From Flavipsychrobacter stenotrophus (GTDB lineage Bacteria; Bacteroidota; Bacteroidia; Chitinophagales; Chitinophagaceae), in NCBI RefSeq assembly GCF_002954265.1, contig NZ_PPSL01000003.1:868001-932000 (forward strand): DNA of 64,000 nucleotides, in the 5' to 3' direction. Positions 35,455 to 44,026 of the stretch are shown here, piece by piece; the stretch's first letter is position 1, and every line of letters begins with the position of its first letter. The position numbers and the translations under genes are program-made. Under the pieces are notes generated by a model. That model did no database searches. It saw nothing but the letters and a program-made list of their open reading frames with translations, and was not told the DNA's origin.

Positions 35455-36477
35455 ATGCTACAAGGACAACTGATAACACTGGATGAATTTACTATCCAGG
35501 AAACGAGGAAATTTCCACAAGCTACGGGTGAACTGTCTTCTCTACTGCGCGACATAGCGCTGGCAGGTAAGATCATCAACAAGCAGGTACGTAAGGCAGG
35601 TTTGTCTGATATATTGGGCAAGCAAGGTACATCTAACATACAGGGAGAAGAGCAGATGAAGCTGGATGTAATAGCTGATGAAACGCTGATACATGTTTTA
35701 AAGAACAGTACTGACTGTGCGGGTATAGCATCGGAAGAAAATGATGATCACGTTTCTTATGAGGACACCTTCTCTGCAAACTCTAAGTATGTAGTATTAT
35801 TCGATCCATTGGACGGTTCATCTAATATAGATGTCAACGCATCAATAGGTACTATATTCTCTATTTATCGCCGTGTAAGTGAATTGGGTACTACCTGCAC
35901 TGAGGCAGACTTCCTGCAGCCGGGTAACAAGCTGATGGCAGCGGGTTACATTATTTATGGCAGCAGCACTATGATGGTGTATGCTACACGCCTGAGTGTG
36001 AATGGTTTTACACTGGAGCCATCTATAGGTGAGTTCTGCTTGTCACACCCAAACATTAAATGCCCTGAAAATGGTAAGATATACTCTGTGAACCAGGGTA
36101 ATATGAATAAATTCAGCGACGGACTGAAGTCTTATCTTGAATACTGTATGGAGGTCAATAAGGAAGAAGGTCGCCCTTATTCTCATCGTTACATTGGCTC
36201 AATGGTGGGTGATCTTCACCGCACATTGATAAAGGGTGGTCTGTTCATGTACCCTGCCGACAAGAGCTCACCTAACGGTAAGCTGCGCCTGCAGTACGAG
36301 TGCAACCCAATGGCATTTATAGTAGAAGCAGCAGGTGGTATTGCCAGCAATGGTGATATAGATATTCTGGATATCATGCCAACAGAACTACACCAAAGAG
36401 TACCGGTCTACATCGGCTCTAAGAAAATGGTAGAGAAAGTACTGGCTATGGCACATGCTAAAGATGCAGTTGCATAA
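35455..36477 (+). CDS. fbp: Fructose-1,6-bisphosphatase class I
   Basis: It is the key gluconeogenic phosphatase. The 340 residues carry the metal and phosphate motif FDPLDGSSNIDVN (116-128), preceded by SEENDDH. The C-terminus has GKLRLQYECNPMAFIVEAAGG and a ...PTELHQRVPVYIGSKKMVEKV ending, all as in class I enzymes. The class I aldolase at 53 kb serves the same pathway but is not linked. It is a single-gene unit closed by a strong terminator. No clear TAnnTTTG box is close to the start. Confidence 0.96.
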   Translation: MLQGQLITLDEFTIQETRKFPQATGELSSLLRDIALAGKIINKQVRKAGLSDILGKQGTSNIQGEEQMKLDVIADETLIHVLKNSTDCAGIASEENDDHVSYEDTFSANSKYVVLFDPLDGSSNIDVNASIGTIFSIYRRVSELGTTCTEADFLQPGNKLMAAGYIIYGSSTMMVYATRLSVNGFTLEPSIGEFCLSHPNIKCPENGKIYSVNQGNMNKFSDGLKSYLEYCMEVNKEEGRPYSHRYIGSMVGDLHRTLIKGGLFMYPADKSSPNGKLRLQYECNPMAFIVEAAGGIASNGDIDILDIMPTELHQRVPVYIGSKKMVEKVLAMAHAKDAVA

Positions 36478-36505
36478 TAAGTCACAACTTAAAAGTGAAA
36501 AGTAA

Positions 36506-36543
36506 AAAGCGGCTGATTCGTGAGGATCAGCCGCTTTTTTTTT
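36506..36543 (+). terminator. Terminator of fbp
   Basis: AAAGCGGCTGAT pairs with ATCAGCCGCTTT and is followed by six more T. The bases before it (AAAAGTGAAAAGTAAAAAG) are a simple repeat also seen near 26865 and 54095. Confidence 0.85.
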
Positions 36544-36583
36544 GCAGGCAATCAGTGGTGCTGCAACAATCAAGTTTTTACTT

Positions 36584-37738
36584 TTAGAGCATCGGGTGGC
36601 GCTTAAACTCTTTTGATCTGTCGAACAGGAAACGGTAAGTGCGTAGTGTGCGGCTGCGATGGGTGCCGAGGCTTTCAGCTATGTTGATCATCTTAGGATT
36701 AAAATCGCCGATCCACAACATTTCATAATCATCATACCTGGCCATGGGTTGTATCACCTTGGCGCCCTCCACTATAATATATGCATCTACGCCTTTGCCT
36801 TGGAATTCGGGTATGATACCGAACACCAGACCCACAAACCGACTGCATTTGCCAAATTGTTTGATGAGTAGAAATCTTACCTTTTCAATGATGCCAAATT
36901 TTCCATTAAGGTGTTTGAAATACTGGTTAAGATCCGGCAGGTTTATCCAAATGGCTATTGGTTCGTCTTTATAGTATACAAACCAGGAGACATGCTCATC
37001 AATTACCGGTTTCATGGTGGCAAACATCTTCTGTACCGTACGTTCTTCCAACGATTTTCCGCCGCCATGGCCTGCCCATGCCTTGTTATAGACGTAGGTA
37101 AAGTCTTTGGCGTATTTCTGAATGTTACTTTTCTTTATCATTTCGGCCCTGTAATTTGGGTCGGACGCTATGGCCGCATGTCGCGTATAGAATTTGTCAT
37201 CCAGCTTTTGTTTCACCTTCATTCCAAAACAGATCTGGTTGAAGTAAGTTTCGAAACCATAGGTTTCAAACAGTTGTACATAATAAGGAGGGTTGTAGTT
37301 CATGTTGTATAATGGGCTGTAAAACCCATCTACCACAAGCCCCCACCATTTGTCACGTTCGCCGAAGTTTATTGGCCCGTCCATGGCTTCCATGCCACGT
37401 TCCTGAAGCCATTTCTTACAATGGTCGAGCATAAAATTTGCTGCCTGCTGGTCATCGATACATTCGAAGAAACCAATGCCGCCGGTTGGTTGCTCCATTT
37501 TGTATTGCTTATTTACAAACGTAGCTACGCGACCAATATTTTTGCCGGTACCATCTCTAAATAACCAACGGGTACACTCTCCGCCACGCTTAAAGAACTT
37601 ATTTTTTTCTGTATCAAAGACCTCTTCTATATCCTTATCTAATGGGCGTATCCAGTTGGGGTCGTTGGCATAAATGTCAACGGCTACCTGTAAGAATTGT
37701 TTTTTGTCAGCTGCGGTTTTCACCTCGTGCATCTGCAT
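36584..37738 (-). CDS. GNAT-like conserved protein
   Basis: The 384-residue protein looks like a double GNAT fold. The N-terminal part (DIYANDPNWIRPLDKDIEEVF, KNIGRVATFVNKQY, GGIGFFECIDDQQAANFMLDHCKKWL, GPINFGERDKWWGLVVDGF) and the C-terminal part (GIIPEFQGKGVDAYIIVEGAKV, with a QGKGVD acetyl-CoA-type loop) match a conserved Bacteroidota N-acetyltransferase-like family. I know no established substrate for it. It is monocistronic. It converges with fbp, and a palindrome at 37795-37837 lies upstream. Confidence 0.7.
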   Translation of the reverse strand: MQMHEVKTAADKKQFLQVAVDIYANDPNWIRPLDKDIEEVFDTEKNKFFKRGGECTRWLFRDGTGKNIGRVATFVNKQYKMEQPTGGIGFFECIDDQQAANFMLDHCKKWLQERGMEAMDGPINFGERDKWWGLVVDGFYSPLYNMNYNPPYYVQLFETYGFETYFNQICFGMKVKQKLDDKFYTRHAAIASDPNYRAEMIKKSNIQKYAKDFTYVYNKAWAGHGGGKSLEERTVQKMFATMKPVIDEHVSWFVYYKDEPIAIWINLPDLNQYFKHLNGKFGIIEKVRFLLIKQFGKCSRFVGLVFGIIPEFQGKGVDAYIIVEGAKVIQPMARYDDYEMLWIGDFNPKMINIAESLGTHRSRTLRTYRFLFDRSKEFKRHPML

Positions 37739-37794
37739 AATAGGTAAGTATTTTATTGCGCTAAAGTATGAAATTATGTAAGGCTATAAACAAG

Positions 37795-37837
37795 TACCGC
37801 CCCCGATAGTGCCGTAGCGGCAAGTTCGGGGGCGGTA
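37795..37837 (-). terminator. Large GC-rich palindrome after the wecB operon
   Basis: TACCGCCCCCGA pairs with TCGGGGGCGGTA, with an inner TGCCG/CGGCA hairpin. It lies just beyond the wecB stop, and on the minus strand CTTGTTT follows. It may be a terminator or a REP-like element. Confidence 0.5.
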
Positions 37838-37888
37838 TTAACGAAGAATTATAGATATTGTTGTCAGTTGCAGACAAACATTTATCAA

Positions 37889-38995
37889 TTACATCTTTAG
37901 CATTGAATCCAATATTCTCTGAGATGCTTTACCATCGCCATATGGGTTAGACCTCATGGCCATTCCATCATATGCGCTCTGATTGGTCAACAGATTCATC
38001 GCTTCTTTATAGATCAGTTCTGTATCGCTACCAACTTTTGAAACTGTACCCGCTTCTACTGCTTCGGGACGTTCTGTAGTGTCTCTTAAAAGCAATACCG
38101 GTTTGCCCAGTGAAGGCGCCTCTTCCTGTACACCACCGCTGTCGGTAAGTATCAGTTTAGAGTTATTCAGCAACCATAAGAACTCGGGATAAGCAGCAGG
38201 AGGGATGAGGTGTATCATCGGGTTGTTGCCCAATATTTCATGCACTACATCTTTTACATTGGGGTTAAGGTGTACCGGGAAGATGACCGGGATCTTAGCG
38301 TCTTCTGATATCCTTCTTACTGCCTCGCAAATATTCTGAATGCCGGAGCCGTGGTTTTCGCGGCGGTGCATTGTGATCAGAATGTAGTCCTTTACATCCT
38401 GTAATTTTAGGTCGAGAATGCCCTGCGGAATAGCATTTTCTATTTTTTCCAATCCCAGGAACAGCGCATCAATAACAGTATTGCCGGTGACCAATATTTT
38501 GTCGGCTGGTATGCCCTCATCTAATAAATTGCGTTCTGACTGGTCTGTAGGCGGATAATGGAAATCGCTCAGACGGGTTGTAATCACGCGGTTGATCTCT
38601 TCAGGAAAGGGAGAGAATTTATTAAATGTTCTTAACCCGGCTTCAATATGTAGCACAGACACTTTGTTGTAGAACGCTGCAAGTGACGCCGCCATAGTAG
38701 TGGTAGTATCGCCCTGCACCATTATGTAGTCCGGCTTTTCTGCAAGTAAAAGGTCATTTATTTTTACCAATAGTTTGGATGTAAGCCCTGCCAATTGCTG
38801 GTTAGGTTCCATCACTTCAAGGGAAAAATCAGCTGTGATCTTGAAAAAATCAAGCACCTGCTGTAACATTTCTTTATGCTGGCCTGTGGAGCAAACGAGC
38901 GTTTCGAAATTGTTGTCAGCCTTTAATAATTCAATTACCGGGGCGAGCTTAATAGCTTCCGGGCGGGTACCTAAAAAAACGATTACTTTTTTCAT
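37889..38995 (-). CDS. wecB: UDP-N-acetylglucosamine 2-epimerase (non-hydrolysing)
   Basis: It converts UDP-GlcNAc to UDP-ManNAc for surface polysaccharide. The 368 residues begin KKVIVFLGTRPEAIKLAPVI and contain VQGDTTTTMAASLAAFY, HIEAGLRTFNKFSPFPEEINR, VTGNTVIDAL, the TMHRRENHG motif and the SGGVQEEAPSLGKPVLLLRDTTERPEA nucleotide-binding segment, all diagnostic. It is the last gene of an operon: GT2 (40484-41230), GT39-like (39006-40460), then wecB, with gaps of only 23 and 10 bases. Confidence 0.95.
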   Translation of the reverse strand: MKKVIVFLGTRPEAIKLAPVIELLKADNNFETLVCSTGQHKEMLQQVLDFFKITADFSLEVMEPNQQLAGLTSKLLVKINDLLLAEKPDYIMVQGDTTTTMAASLAAFYNKVSVLHIEAGLRTFNKFSPFPEEINRVITTRLSDFHYPPTDQSERNLLDEGIPADKILVTGNTVIDALFLGLEKIENAIPQGILDLKLQDVKDYILITMHRRENHGSGIQNICEAVRRISEDAKIPVIFPVHLNPNVKDVVHEILGNNPMIHLIPPAAYPEFLWLLNNSKLILTDSGGVQEEAPSLGKPVLLLRDTTERPEAVEAGTVSKVGSDTELIYKEAMNLLTNQSAYDGMAMRSNPYGDGKASQRILDSMLKM

Positions 38996-39005
38996 TTGTT
39001 CTAAC

Positions 39006-40460
39006 TTATGAAATTATTCTGATCACCTTAATGGTATCTGTTCCACTTTCGTGAAACAATACAAAATTGGTAGAAGCAGAATCAATTTTGTATTCGATCT
39101 TATAACCTGATGGCAAAAAACTTTGTAATAGAAAGGCGTCTGTCCAGTCGGGTATAGTTACTTTATTTATTTTTTCTGTTGTTATTTTCCTAGCTACTTC
39201 CAGATGATTATATTTTACCTGGGTTTTACGTTTTATCACTCCTATTGCTAACAGTGCTAAACAAGGTATTAATATGATTGCTACTAACCCAGTGGCTAAT
39301 GTTTTATTAACACCATCGTATAATACTTTTAAAGCGTAGGCTACAAACAACGTAGCGAACGGGACACAAAAAGTATGATAGCGGGAATATAAAGCGGTAT
39401 AGTGATGCGACTTTATACTAAGGGCCGCGAGAAAGAAACTGCTGCTGACACCTAAGATAAATAACAAATGGAGGTTCCTTTTTTCCGTTGGAGTCTTTGA
39501 AACTTTAAGCGCACCAAAGTATAACGCAATAACCATAAGAAAAGACACGATAACAATTCCTGCCGAACCATTAAATGCCGGGAAAACGGTTTTGAAATTT
39601 AATGCGCCAAATTTGAGACTTCTCAATACCACTTGCGTCACACTAAACATTTCTTCAGATTGTTTAGCTTTAAGGGCACTATTCTGATTCTGCATTGTAC
39701 CAAATCCCTTGGCAGCGAAGTAAAAATATATACTTACTATAACGACGGGGACCGCAATGGCCAAAATATTTTTCGCTGTAAACAATAATCCCCTTTTCAC
39801 GAATAATATATATGAAAGCAATACAAGTATAATATATGCACTTAGATAGTGCGAAAGAATAGCAGCAACTGCAAAGAGGCCAGTAAGAAAAAGGTGAAGC
39901 GTCCTGTCGCCCTTGTACATATACTTATAGAAAAATGTAGTTGCGAGTGTTACCATCAACATTCCCATTTCGTATGCTCTTACCTCCTGGGCCATACCCC
40001 AGAAAATGGTATCGGATGCAAGCAGCAGCAGTGCGAGTGAGGTGAAGATGCTGCCTTCCATAAACAAGCTACAAAGCACAAAAAAAGCTAAAAGAGTGGC
40101 AATGGCACAGAGTTTTGAGTAAAACAGGTAGCCGCTAAAGGAATTTCCGGACAGCATTGTGAAAAAATGCAGCCCTTCGTTGTACAGCAAGCTGTTGCCA
40201 TTATCTATAACAGTGCAGGTATATGCTTTTGAAAGATTATTTTGCTGCTCCAGAGCAACAGACGTGTTTAACTGTAAGGCTGTTAGTGCATTGCCATCTG
40301 TATAATACAATCCTTTAGCGCAGAGAACTGATACCGTCTCATCATACCAAATATTTTTTTTTGCAGGGTAAAACAGTACGCAACAAATAACTAACAGCAG
40401 ACAAGCGATGTTGAGCTTTTTAATTGTATCTGAACTGAAAAGGGATTTTTTTTCCTGCAT
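39006..40460 (-). CDS. GT39/ArnT-like membrane glycosyltransferase
   Basis: The 484-residue protein has about ten to twelve hydrophobic segments and a short soluble C-terminus. The first periplasmic loop holds the acidic pair of this superfamily, IWYDETVS (Asp40, Glu41), where the catalytic base lies. Such enzymes move sugars from polyprenyl-phosphate donors to lipids, proteins or glycans outside the cytoplasmic membrane. The neighbouring GT2 enzyme could supply the lipid-linked sugar, an inference from gene order. Acceptor and sugar are unknown. Confidence 0.75.
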   Translation of the reverse strand: MQEKKSLFSSDTIKKLNIACLLLVICCVLFYPAKKNIWYDETVSVLCAKGLYYTDGNALTALQLNTSVALEQQNNLSKAYTCTVIDNGNSLLYNEGLHFFTMLSGNSFSGYLFYSKLCAIATLLAFFVLCSLFMEGSIFTSLALLLLASDTIFWGMAQEVRAYEMGMLMVTLATTFFYKYMYKGDRTLHLFLTGLFAVAAILSHYLSAYIILVLLSYILFVKRGLLFTAKNILAIAVPVVIVSIYFYFAAKGFGTMQNQNSALKAKQSEEMFSVTQVVLRSLKFGALNFKTVFPAFNGSAGIVIVSFLMVIALYFGALKVSKTPTEKRNLHLLFILGVSSSFFLAALSIKSHHYTALYSRYHTFCVPFATLFVAYALKVLYDGVNKTLATGLVAIILIPCLALLAIGVIKRKTQVKYNHLEVARKITTEKINKVTIPDWTDAFLLQSFLPSGYKIEYKIDSASTNFVLFHESGTDTIKVIRIIS

Positions 40461-40483
40461 ATCAACTTCTATGGTAAGTATAG

Positions 40484-41230
40484 TTATGGGTTTATCCTGC
40501 CCAATTTATAATCCATAAGCAGTTTTAGTGTCTGGCTCATGGTTTTTTGTACGTTCATTTTAGATTCCCCCTGCTTAAGGTCATACCTCAGTATCATAGG
40601 CACTTCGTGTATAATTGCACTTTGTCCACCTATCTTTATTAGTATCTCCACCATGCAGCCAAACCCTTTTTGAGTGATGAACTTGTCACCGTACAGTGCT
40701 AGTGTTTTGTTGATCATAGTTACTCTGTAAGCTCTGAATCCACAGGTATAGTCTTTAACACCTTCAAAACCCACAAATACCCGGAATAGTAAACCGGCAG
40801 CCCAGCTAAAGAACTCTCTTGATTTTTTAAGACCTCTTATTCTTGCACCTGGCTGGTAGCGAGATGCAATTACCAGATCACTCCCTTCAGAGAACTGCTG
40901 AACCATGCGCTGTATAAGGAATGGATTCTGACTGTCGTCCGCATCTAGCGTTACTATTACATCTTCGTCGGTGAGATCTTTTACTGCGGTTCTGATCCCC
41001 TGATTGATTGCATTTGCCAGTCCGCCGTTAGGATAGATATCCAATACATTTACAGGGATCTGTCCCTGGAAATTTCGCGCAACTTCAGAAGTTTTATCCT
41101 TGCTGCCATCATTTACCACCAGTACACTAGCGTTCCATCCATATACACTATAGGCGTCATTTATTCGCTTAAGTAGTGGCGGTAAAGATTCTTCTTCATT
41201 GTAAGCAGGTAAAACTATCCGTATGTGCAT
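40484..41230 (-). CDS. GT2 glycosyltransferase, dolichol-phosphate-mannose-synthase-like
   Basis: The 248-residue GT-A protein has LPAYNEEESLPPLLKRI at the start, VVNDGSKDKTSEVA, and the acidic metal site VTLDADDSQNP near residue 92. It lacks C-terminal membrane helices, like the soluble class of polyprenyl-phosphate sugar synthases. SRYQPGARIRGLKKSREFFSWAAGLLFR further resembles that family. It is the first gene of the surface-sugar operon. About 180 AT-rich bases lie upstream without a clear promoter box. Confidence 0.85.
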   Translation of the reverse strand: MHIRIVLPAYNEEESLPPLLKRINDAYSVYGWNASVLVVNDGSKDKTSEVARNFQGQIPVNVLDIYPNGGLANAINQGIRTAVKDLTDEDVIVTLDADDSQNPFLIQRMVQQFSEGSDLVIASRYQPGARIRGLKKSREFFSWAAGLLFRVFVGFEGVKDYTCGFRAYRVTMINKTLALYGDKFITQKGFGCMVEILIKIGGQSAIIHEVPMILRYDLKQGESKMNVQKTMSQTLKLLMDYKLGRINP

Positions 41231-41413
41231 ATCTTTCTATTTCGTGGAGGTATATTTAACTATTTATACATTCATTAAATATTTAATAAATGTAGCCGGT
41301 ATATATTGCGCTAAAGTAAGCTATTTCTTAAAATTAGTGCTTGAAAAGGGCAAAAAAGTCATTAATAAATTATTACACTTAAATATTAGGTATTAATTGC
41401 TTTGTGCGTTTGC

Positions 41414-42517
41414 TTATTCTTCTTTCAGCAGTAGTGGCTCATAGCGGTAATAATATATTGCAAAAAGTATGATAGCGATAATAAATTCGAGGGTGATAAA
41501 CAAAAATAGACTGAACGATGCGAGTAAAATGATGGTGATAAAGAACATTATGAATATGATGCCGGTGTATTTATTGAGGTCGAGCTTTGGGATGTACTGA
41601 ATAGTAGTGTATAGTGATAAACGCACAACTGCAAGCATATATATGGATAGAATAACAGAAAGTGATATTATGCTTATTTCATTGTATAGTAAGAAGATCA
41701 ATTCCGGTAACAATATAGCTGCGTACGTAAGTGTAAATTGCGACAATCGTTTGGGCAGAGGGATGGGTAGATTGCGTAAAAAACTCATTTCTGTTTCCAG
41801 AAACCTTACATAGTAAGTGGGAAGGAGGGCGTGTGCAGAAATAGATAACAAAATGAGAAAACATATATTTTCCCTGCTTACTTTGTCAGCGTTAAGTGCA
41901 ACAAGAAGCTGCAATGCCAGCATGGAAAAGATCTTAATGGAAATAAAAGGTCCTTTTTTTTCATTTAGAGAATAGTGGAGGAGGTAGGTAAAGAATCCCC
42001 TATTCCGGAATATTGATATTGACGGTAAGACAAAGGCAGGTTTCTTCCAGGTAGTGTTAATTCGATGGAATGACGTATAAGTTCCGGCAATGATCATGAT
42101 GAGTTGTATGAGTAGCATCAAAATGCTACCAGCAATATGTTGTGACTGAAAACCAACAAAAACTGCAATAAGACTGTAAATGAGGATGGGAGCGTATAGC
42201 GAAATGTGGGTAATTGCTAATAGTCTGTATTGCCGGGAATTACTTAAGCCTTGTAAATTATAAAGGAATTCATTTTCGGGAAGGGTCAATTCCCGCTGGG
42301 CGAAGGATATGCATTTAAGATTATATAACGAGGAAATAGTAGCAGCTACTAAAATATTGGTTGAAGAAGATACCGCGGCCAGCATTAGTCCGTGGTGTAA
42401 TCGAATAGTATCAGGGCCGGGTAATATGGCAAACAAGATAAGGAAGGAGAACAGGAAAAAACCTGCGTTCACCTTATAAAACCTGCTGGCTATTAATGTG
42501 GATAATAATTGAGACAT
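41414..42517 (-). CDS. Unknown multi-pass membrane protein
   Basis: The 367-residue protein is very hydrophobic, with about nine to ten membrane segments and short loops. It begins MSQLLSTLIASRFYKVNAGFFLFSFLILF and ends in a charged tail (YYYRYEPLLLKEE). The overall shape recalls ABC-2-type permeases without a partner ATPase, or polysaccharide membrane proteins, but no signature was found. AT content is high and codon use seems looser than in its neighbours. An 18-bp perfect terminator separates it from the operon upstream. Its link to the surface-sugar operon downstream is unproven. Confidence 0.6.
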   Translation of the reverse strand: MSQLLSTLIASRFYKVNAGFFLFSFLILFAILPGPDTIRLHHGLMLAAVSSSTNILVAATISSLYNLKCISFAQRELTLPENEFLYNLQGLSNSRQYRLLAITHISLYAPILIYSLIAVFVGFQSQHIAGSILMLLIQLIMIIAGTYTSFHRINTTWKKPAFVLPSISIFRNRGFFTYLLHYSLNEKKGPFISIKIFSMLALQLLVALNADKVSRENICFLILLSISAHALLPTYYVRFLETEMSFLRNLPIPLPKRLSQFTLTYAAILLPELIFLLYNEISIISLSVILSIYMLAVVRLSLYTTIQYIPKLDLNKYTGIIFIMFFITIILLASFSLFLFITLEFIIAIILFAIYYYRYEPLLLKEE

Positions 42518-42532
42518 ACACAGCGATGAAAT

Positions 42533-42570
42533 GTAAAAAGCTATAATTCTACAGAATTATAGCTTTTTAC
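42533..42570 (-). terminator. Terminator of the VOC-DoxX-YdeI operon
   Basis: An 18-bp perfect stem (GTAAAAAGCTATAATTCT with its complement) around an AC loop, ending in TTTTTAC. Confidence 0.8.
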
Positions 42571-42599
42571 TGAAATAATTAAATGGAGACTGTTAATAC

Positions 42600-43064
42600 T
42601 TATTTTCCTTCTTTCAACTGTATGATCGCTTTCTCAATTCTACGTTGCCTGGTTTCTTCATTTTTTGTCTCGCCAATAGGCAATACGTAGCTCTGCCTTT
42701 TGCTAAAAGACAGTCTTTCAAATGCATTATTTGCTGCGGCATCTTTATCAAGTGCTTTTTGAAATTGCGGGTGCACTGTTACCAACCGCTCTTCGGTATC
42801 TAGTTCCAGCATTACGTCTATTTTGTCACCACCTGCTATACCAGTTTTTTCGCGCACTGCGGCACTAACACCTATCATATATACACCACCCATTACCGCT
42901 ATACTGCTGCGGTAGGTATACCCATTGACAGTAATTTTTACAGGTGGTTTTTTACCTGCGCCTAATTGATCTACAACTTCAGCTGGAACCTCTATTCCCG
43001 TTGCTGTTTTTTTCGCCAGTAGTAGCGTGGTGCTGAATTCTATTTTCTTATTTGTATTTGCCAT
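42600..43064 (-). CDS. YdeI/OmpD-associated (DUF1905) family protein
   Basis: The 154-residue protein has the DUF1905 barrel at about 5-95 (EFSTTLLLAKKTATGIEVPAEVVDQLG, PVKITVNGYTYRSSIAVMGG, AGGDKIDVMLELD). A C-terminal helical YdeI-type segment follows (ALDKDAAANNAFERLSFSKRQSYV and GETKNEETRQRRIEKAIIQLKEGK). Members are small cytoplasmic proteins of unknown role, often near DoxX and VOC proteins. It is last in a three-gene unit, 22 bases after DoxX. Confidence 0.85.
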   Translation of the reverse strand: MANTNKKIEFSTTLLLAKKTATGIEVPAEVVDQLGAGKKPPVKITVNGYTYRSSIAVMGGVYMIGVSAAVREKTGIAGGDKIDVMLELDTEERLVTVHPQFQKALDKDAAANNAFERLSFSKRQSYVLPIGETKNEETRQRRIEKAIIQLKEGK

Positions 43065-43086
43065 ATTATGGTCTTTTTGTTAGGAT

Positions 43087-43476
43087 TTAAACAGCTGTAG
43101 TCTTATATTTTTTATGGTAGAGCACATAAGCTGCAAATCCAAGACCAATAAAGAGGAACATGGGTGCCCACTCGATTGGGCTCTTGCCAAGAGCGTCAAA
43201 TGAATAGGTAGCACTTATGAGGTCGAACATAAGCCCTGCATAAGCCCACTCCTTTATTCTCGGGAAGCCGGGGATGATAATAGCCAGTCCTCCCAATAAC
43301 TTGGCAACACCGATAAACTTGAGGAAATACATCGGATAGCCCATATCATCATGGATCATTTTTACGGCATCCGGGTTCATCATTATATCGGGTATAGCGG
43401 AGAATATCATAAAACCTCCGAATAGTACGACCACGATCCAATATGCGATGTTCATTTTTTTGTTAGCTGTTGACAT
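43087..43476 (-). CDS. DoxX-family membrane protein
   Basis: The 129-residue protein has four hydrophobic segments (IAYWIVVVLFGGFMIFSAI; FLKFIGVAKLLGGLAIIIPG; EWAYAGLMFDLISATYSF; WAPMFLFIGLGFAAYVLY), the layout of DoxX/DoxD-like proteins. The GVAKLLGG motif is common in the group. Its role is unclear; relatives are tied to redox or sulphur metabolism. It lies between VOC and YdeI genes with gaps of 24 and 22 bases. Confidence 0.85.
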   Translation of the reverse strand: MSTANKKMNIAYWIVVVLFGGFMIFSAIPDIMMNPDAVKMIHDDMGYPMYFLKFIGVAKLLGGLAIIIPGFPRIKEWAYAGLMFDLISATYSFDALGKSPIEWAPMFLFIGLGFAAYVLYHKKYKTTAV

Positions 43477-43500
43477 AAGTGTGTGTTTTGAATAGTGAAA

Positions 43501-43917
43501 TTATTGTTTTTCTTTCGTAAAGTTAAGTAACCAATGATTGCCGTATTTGTCTGTGAGGTCGCCAAATGTAGCGCCCCAGAAAGTTTCTTCAAGCGGATGG
43601 TCTGCAGTTCCACCCACCACAAGTTTATCATAGTAGTCTCTGACCTCTTCTATGCTCATGCAGTCGAGCACCATAGATACATTATTGCCTTTTACAAGCC
43701 CTTTATCGTTGACCATATCAGAGCCCATTAAGACCGTGCTGCCATTGGTGAGCGTAGCATGCAGAATGTTGTCTTTCAGTACCGCTGGCATATGGGCTGC
43801 CATAGGCGATTCACCAATGGTTTGTAGGAGCAATTCGCCACCAATGCATTCCTTATAGAAATTCATGGCCTCCCTGCAATTACCATTGAATGTCAGGTAT
43901 GCGTTAATCTGTTTCAT
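43501..43917 (-). CDS. VOC/PhnB-like protein
   Basis: The 138-residue protein matches the PhnB-type glyoxalase fold. It starts MKQINAYLTFNGNCREAMNFYKECIGGEL, then has HATLTNGSTVLMGSDM, and ends with the metal-site-like GATFGDLTDKYGNHWLLNF. It is probably a small dimeric protein of unassigned substrate. It is the first gene of the unit, with a TACTTTTG box 17 bases upstream, and is divergent from the GlxA-type regulator across 109 bases, which suggests that the regulator controls this operon. Confidence 0.85.
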   Translation of the reverse strand: MKQINAYLTFNGNCREAMNFYKECIGGELLLQTIGESPMAAHMPAVLKDNILHATLTNGSTVLMGSDMVNDKGLVKGNNVSMVLDCMSIEEVRDYYDKLVVGGTADHPLEETFWGATFGDLTDKYGNHWLLNFTKEKQ

Positions 43918-43934
43918 TGTTTTATTTTCTTTCG

Positions 43935-43942
43935 CAAAAGTA
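43935..43942 (-). promoter_or_regulatory. Promoter -7 box of the VOC-DoxX-YdeI operon
   Basis: TACTTTTG on the minus strand, 17 bases before the ATG at 43917. It lies in the 109-base divergent gap shared with the regulator gene. Confidence 0.45.
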
Positions 43943-44014
43943 TCTAACCATTTCTATAGGAACAGGTTATGGAAATGACAATTGAAAGGGTGTATTACGA
44001 CAACGAAATATTTT

Positions 44015-44022
44015 TATCTTTA
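44015..44022 (+). promoter_or_regulatory. Close -7 box at the GlxA-type regulator gene
   Basis: TATCTTTA ends 4 bases before the ATG at 44027. Confidence 0.45.
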
Positions 44023-44026
44023 ACTC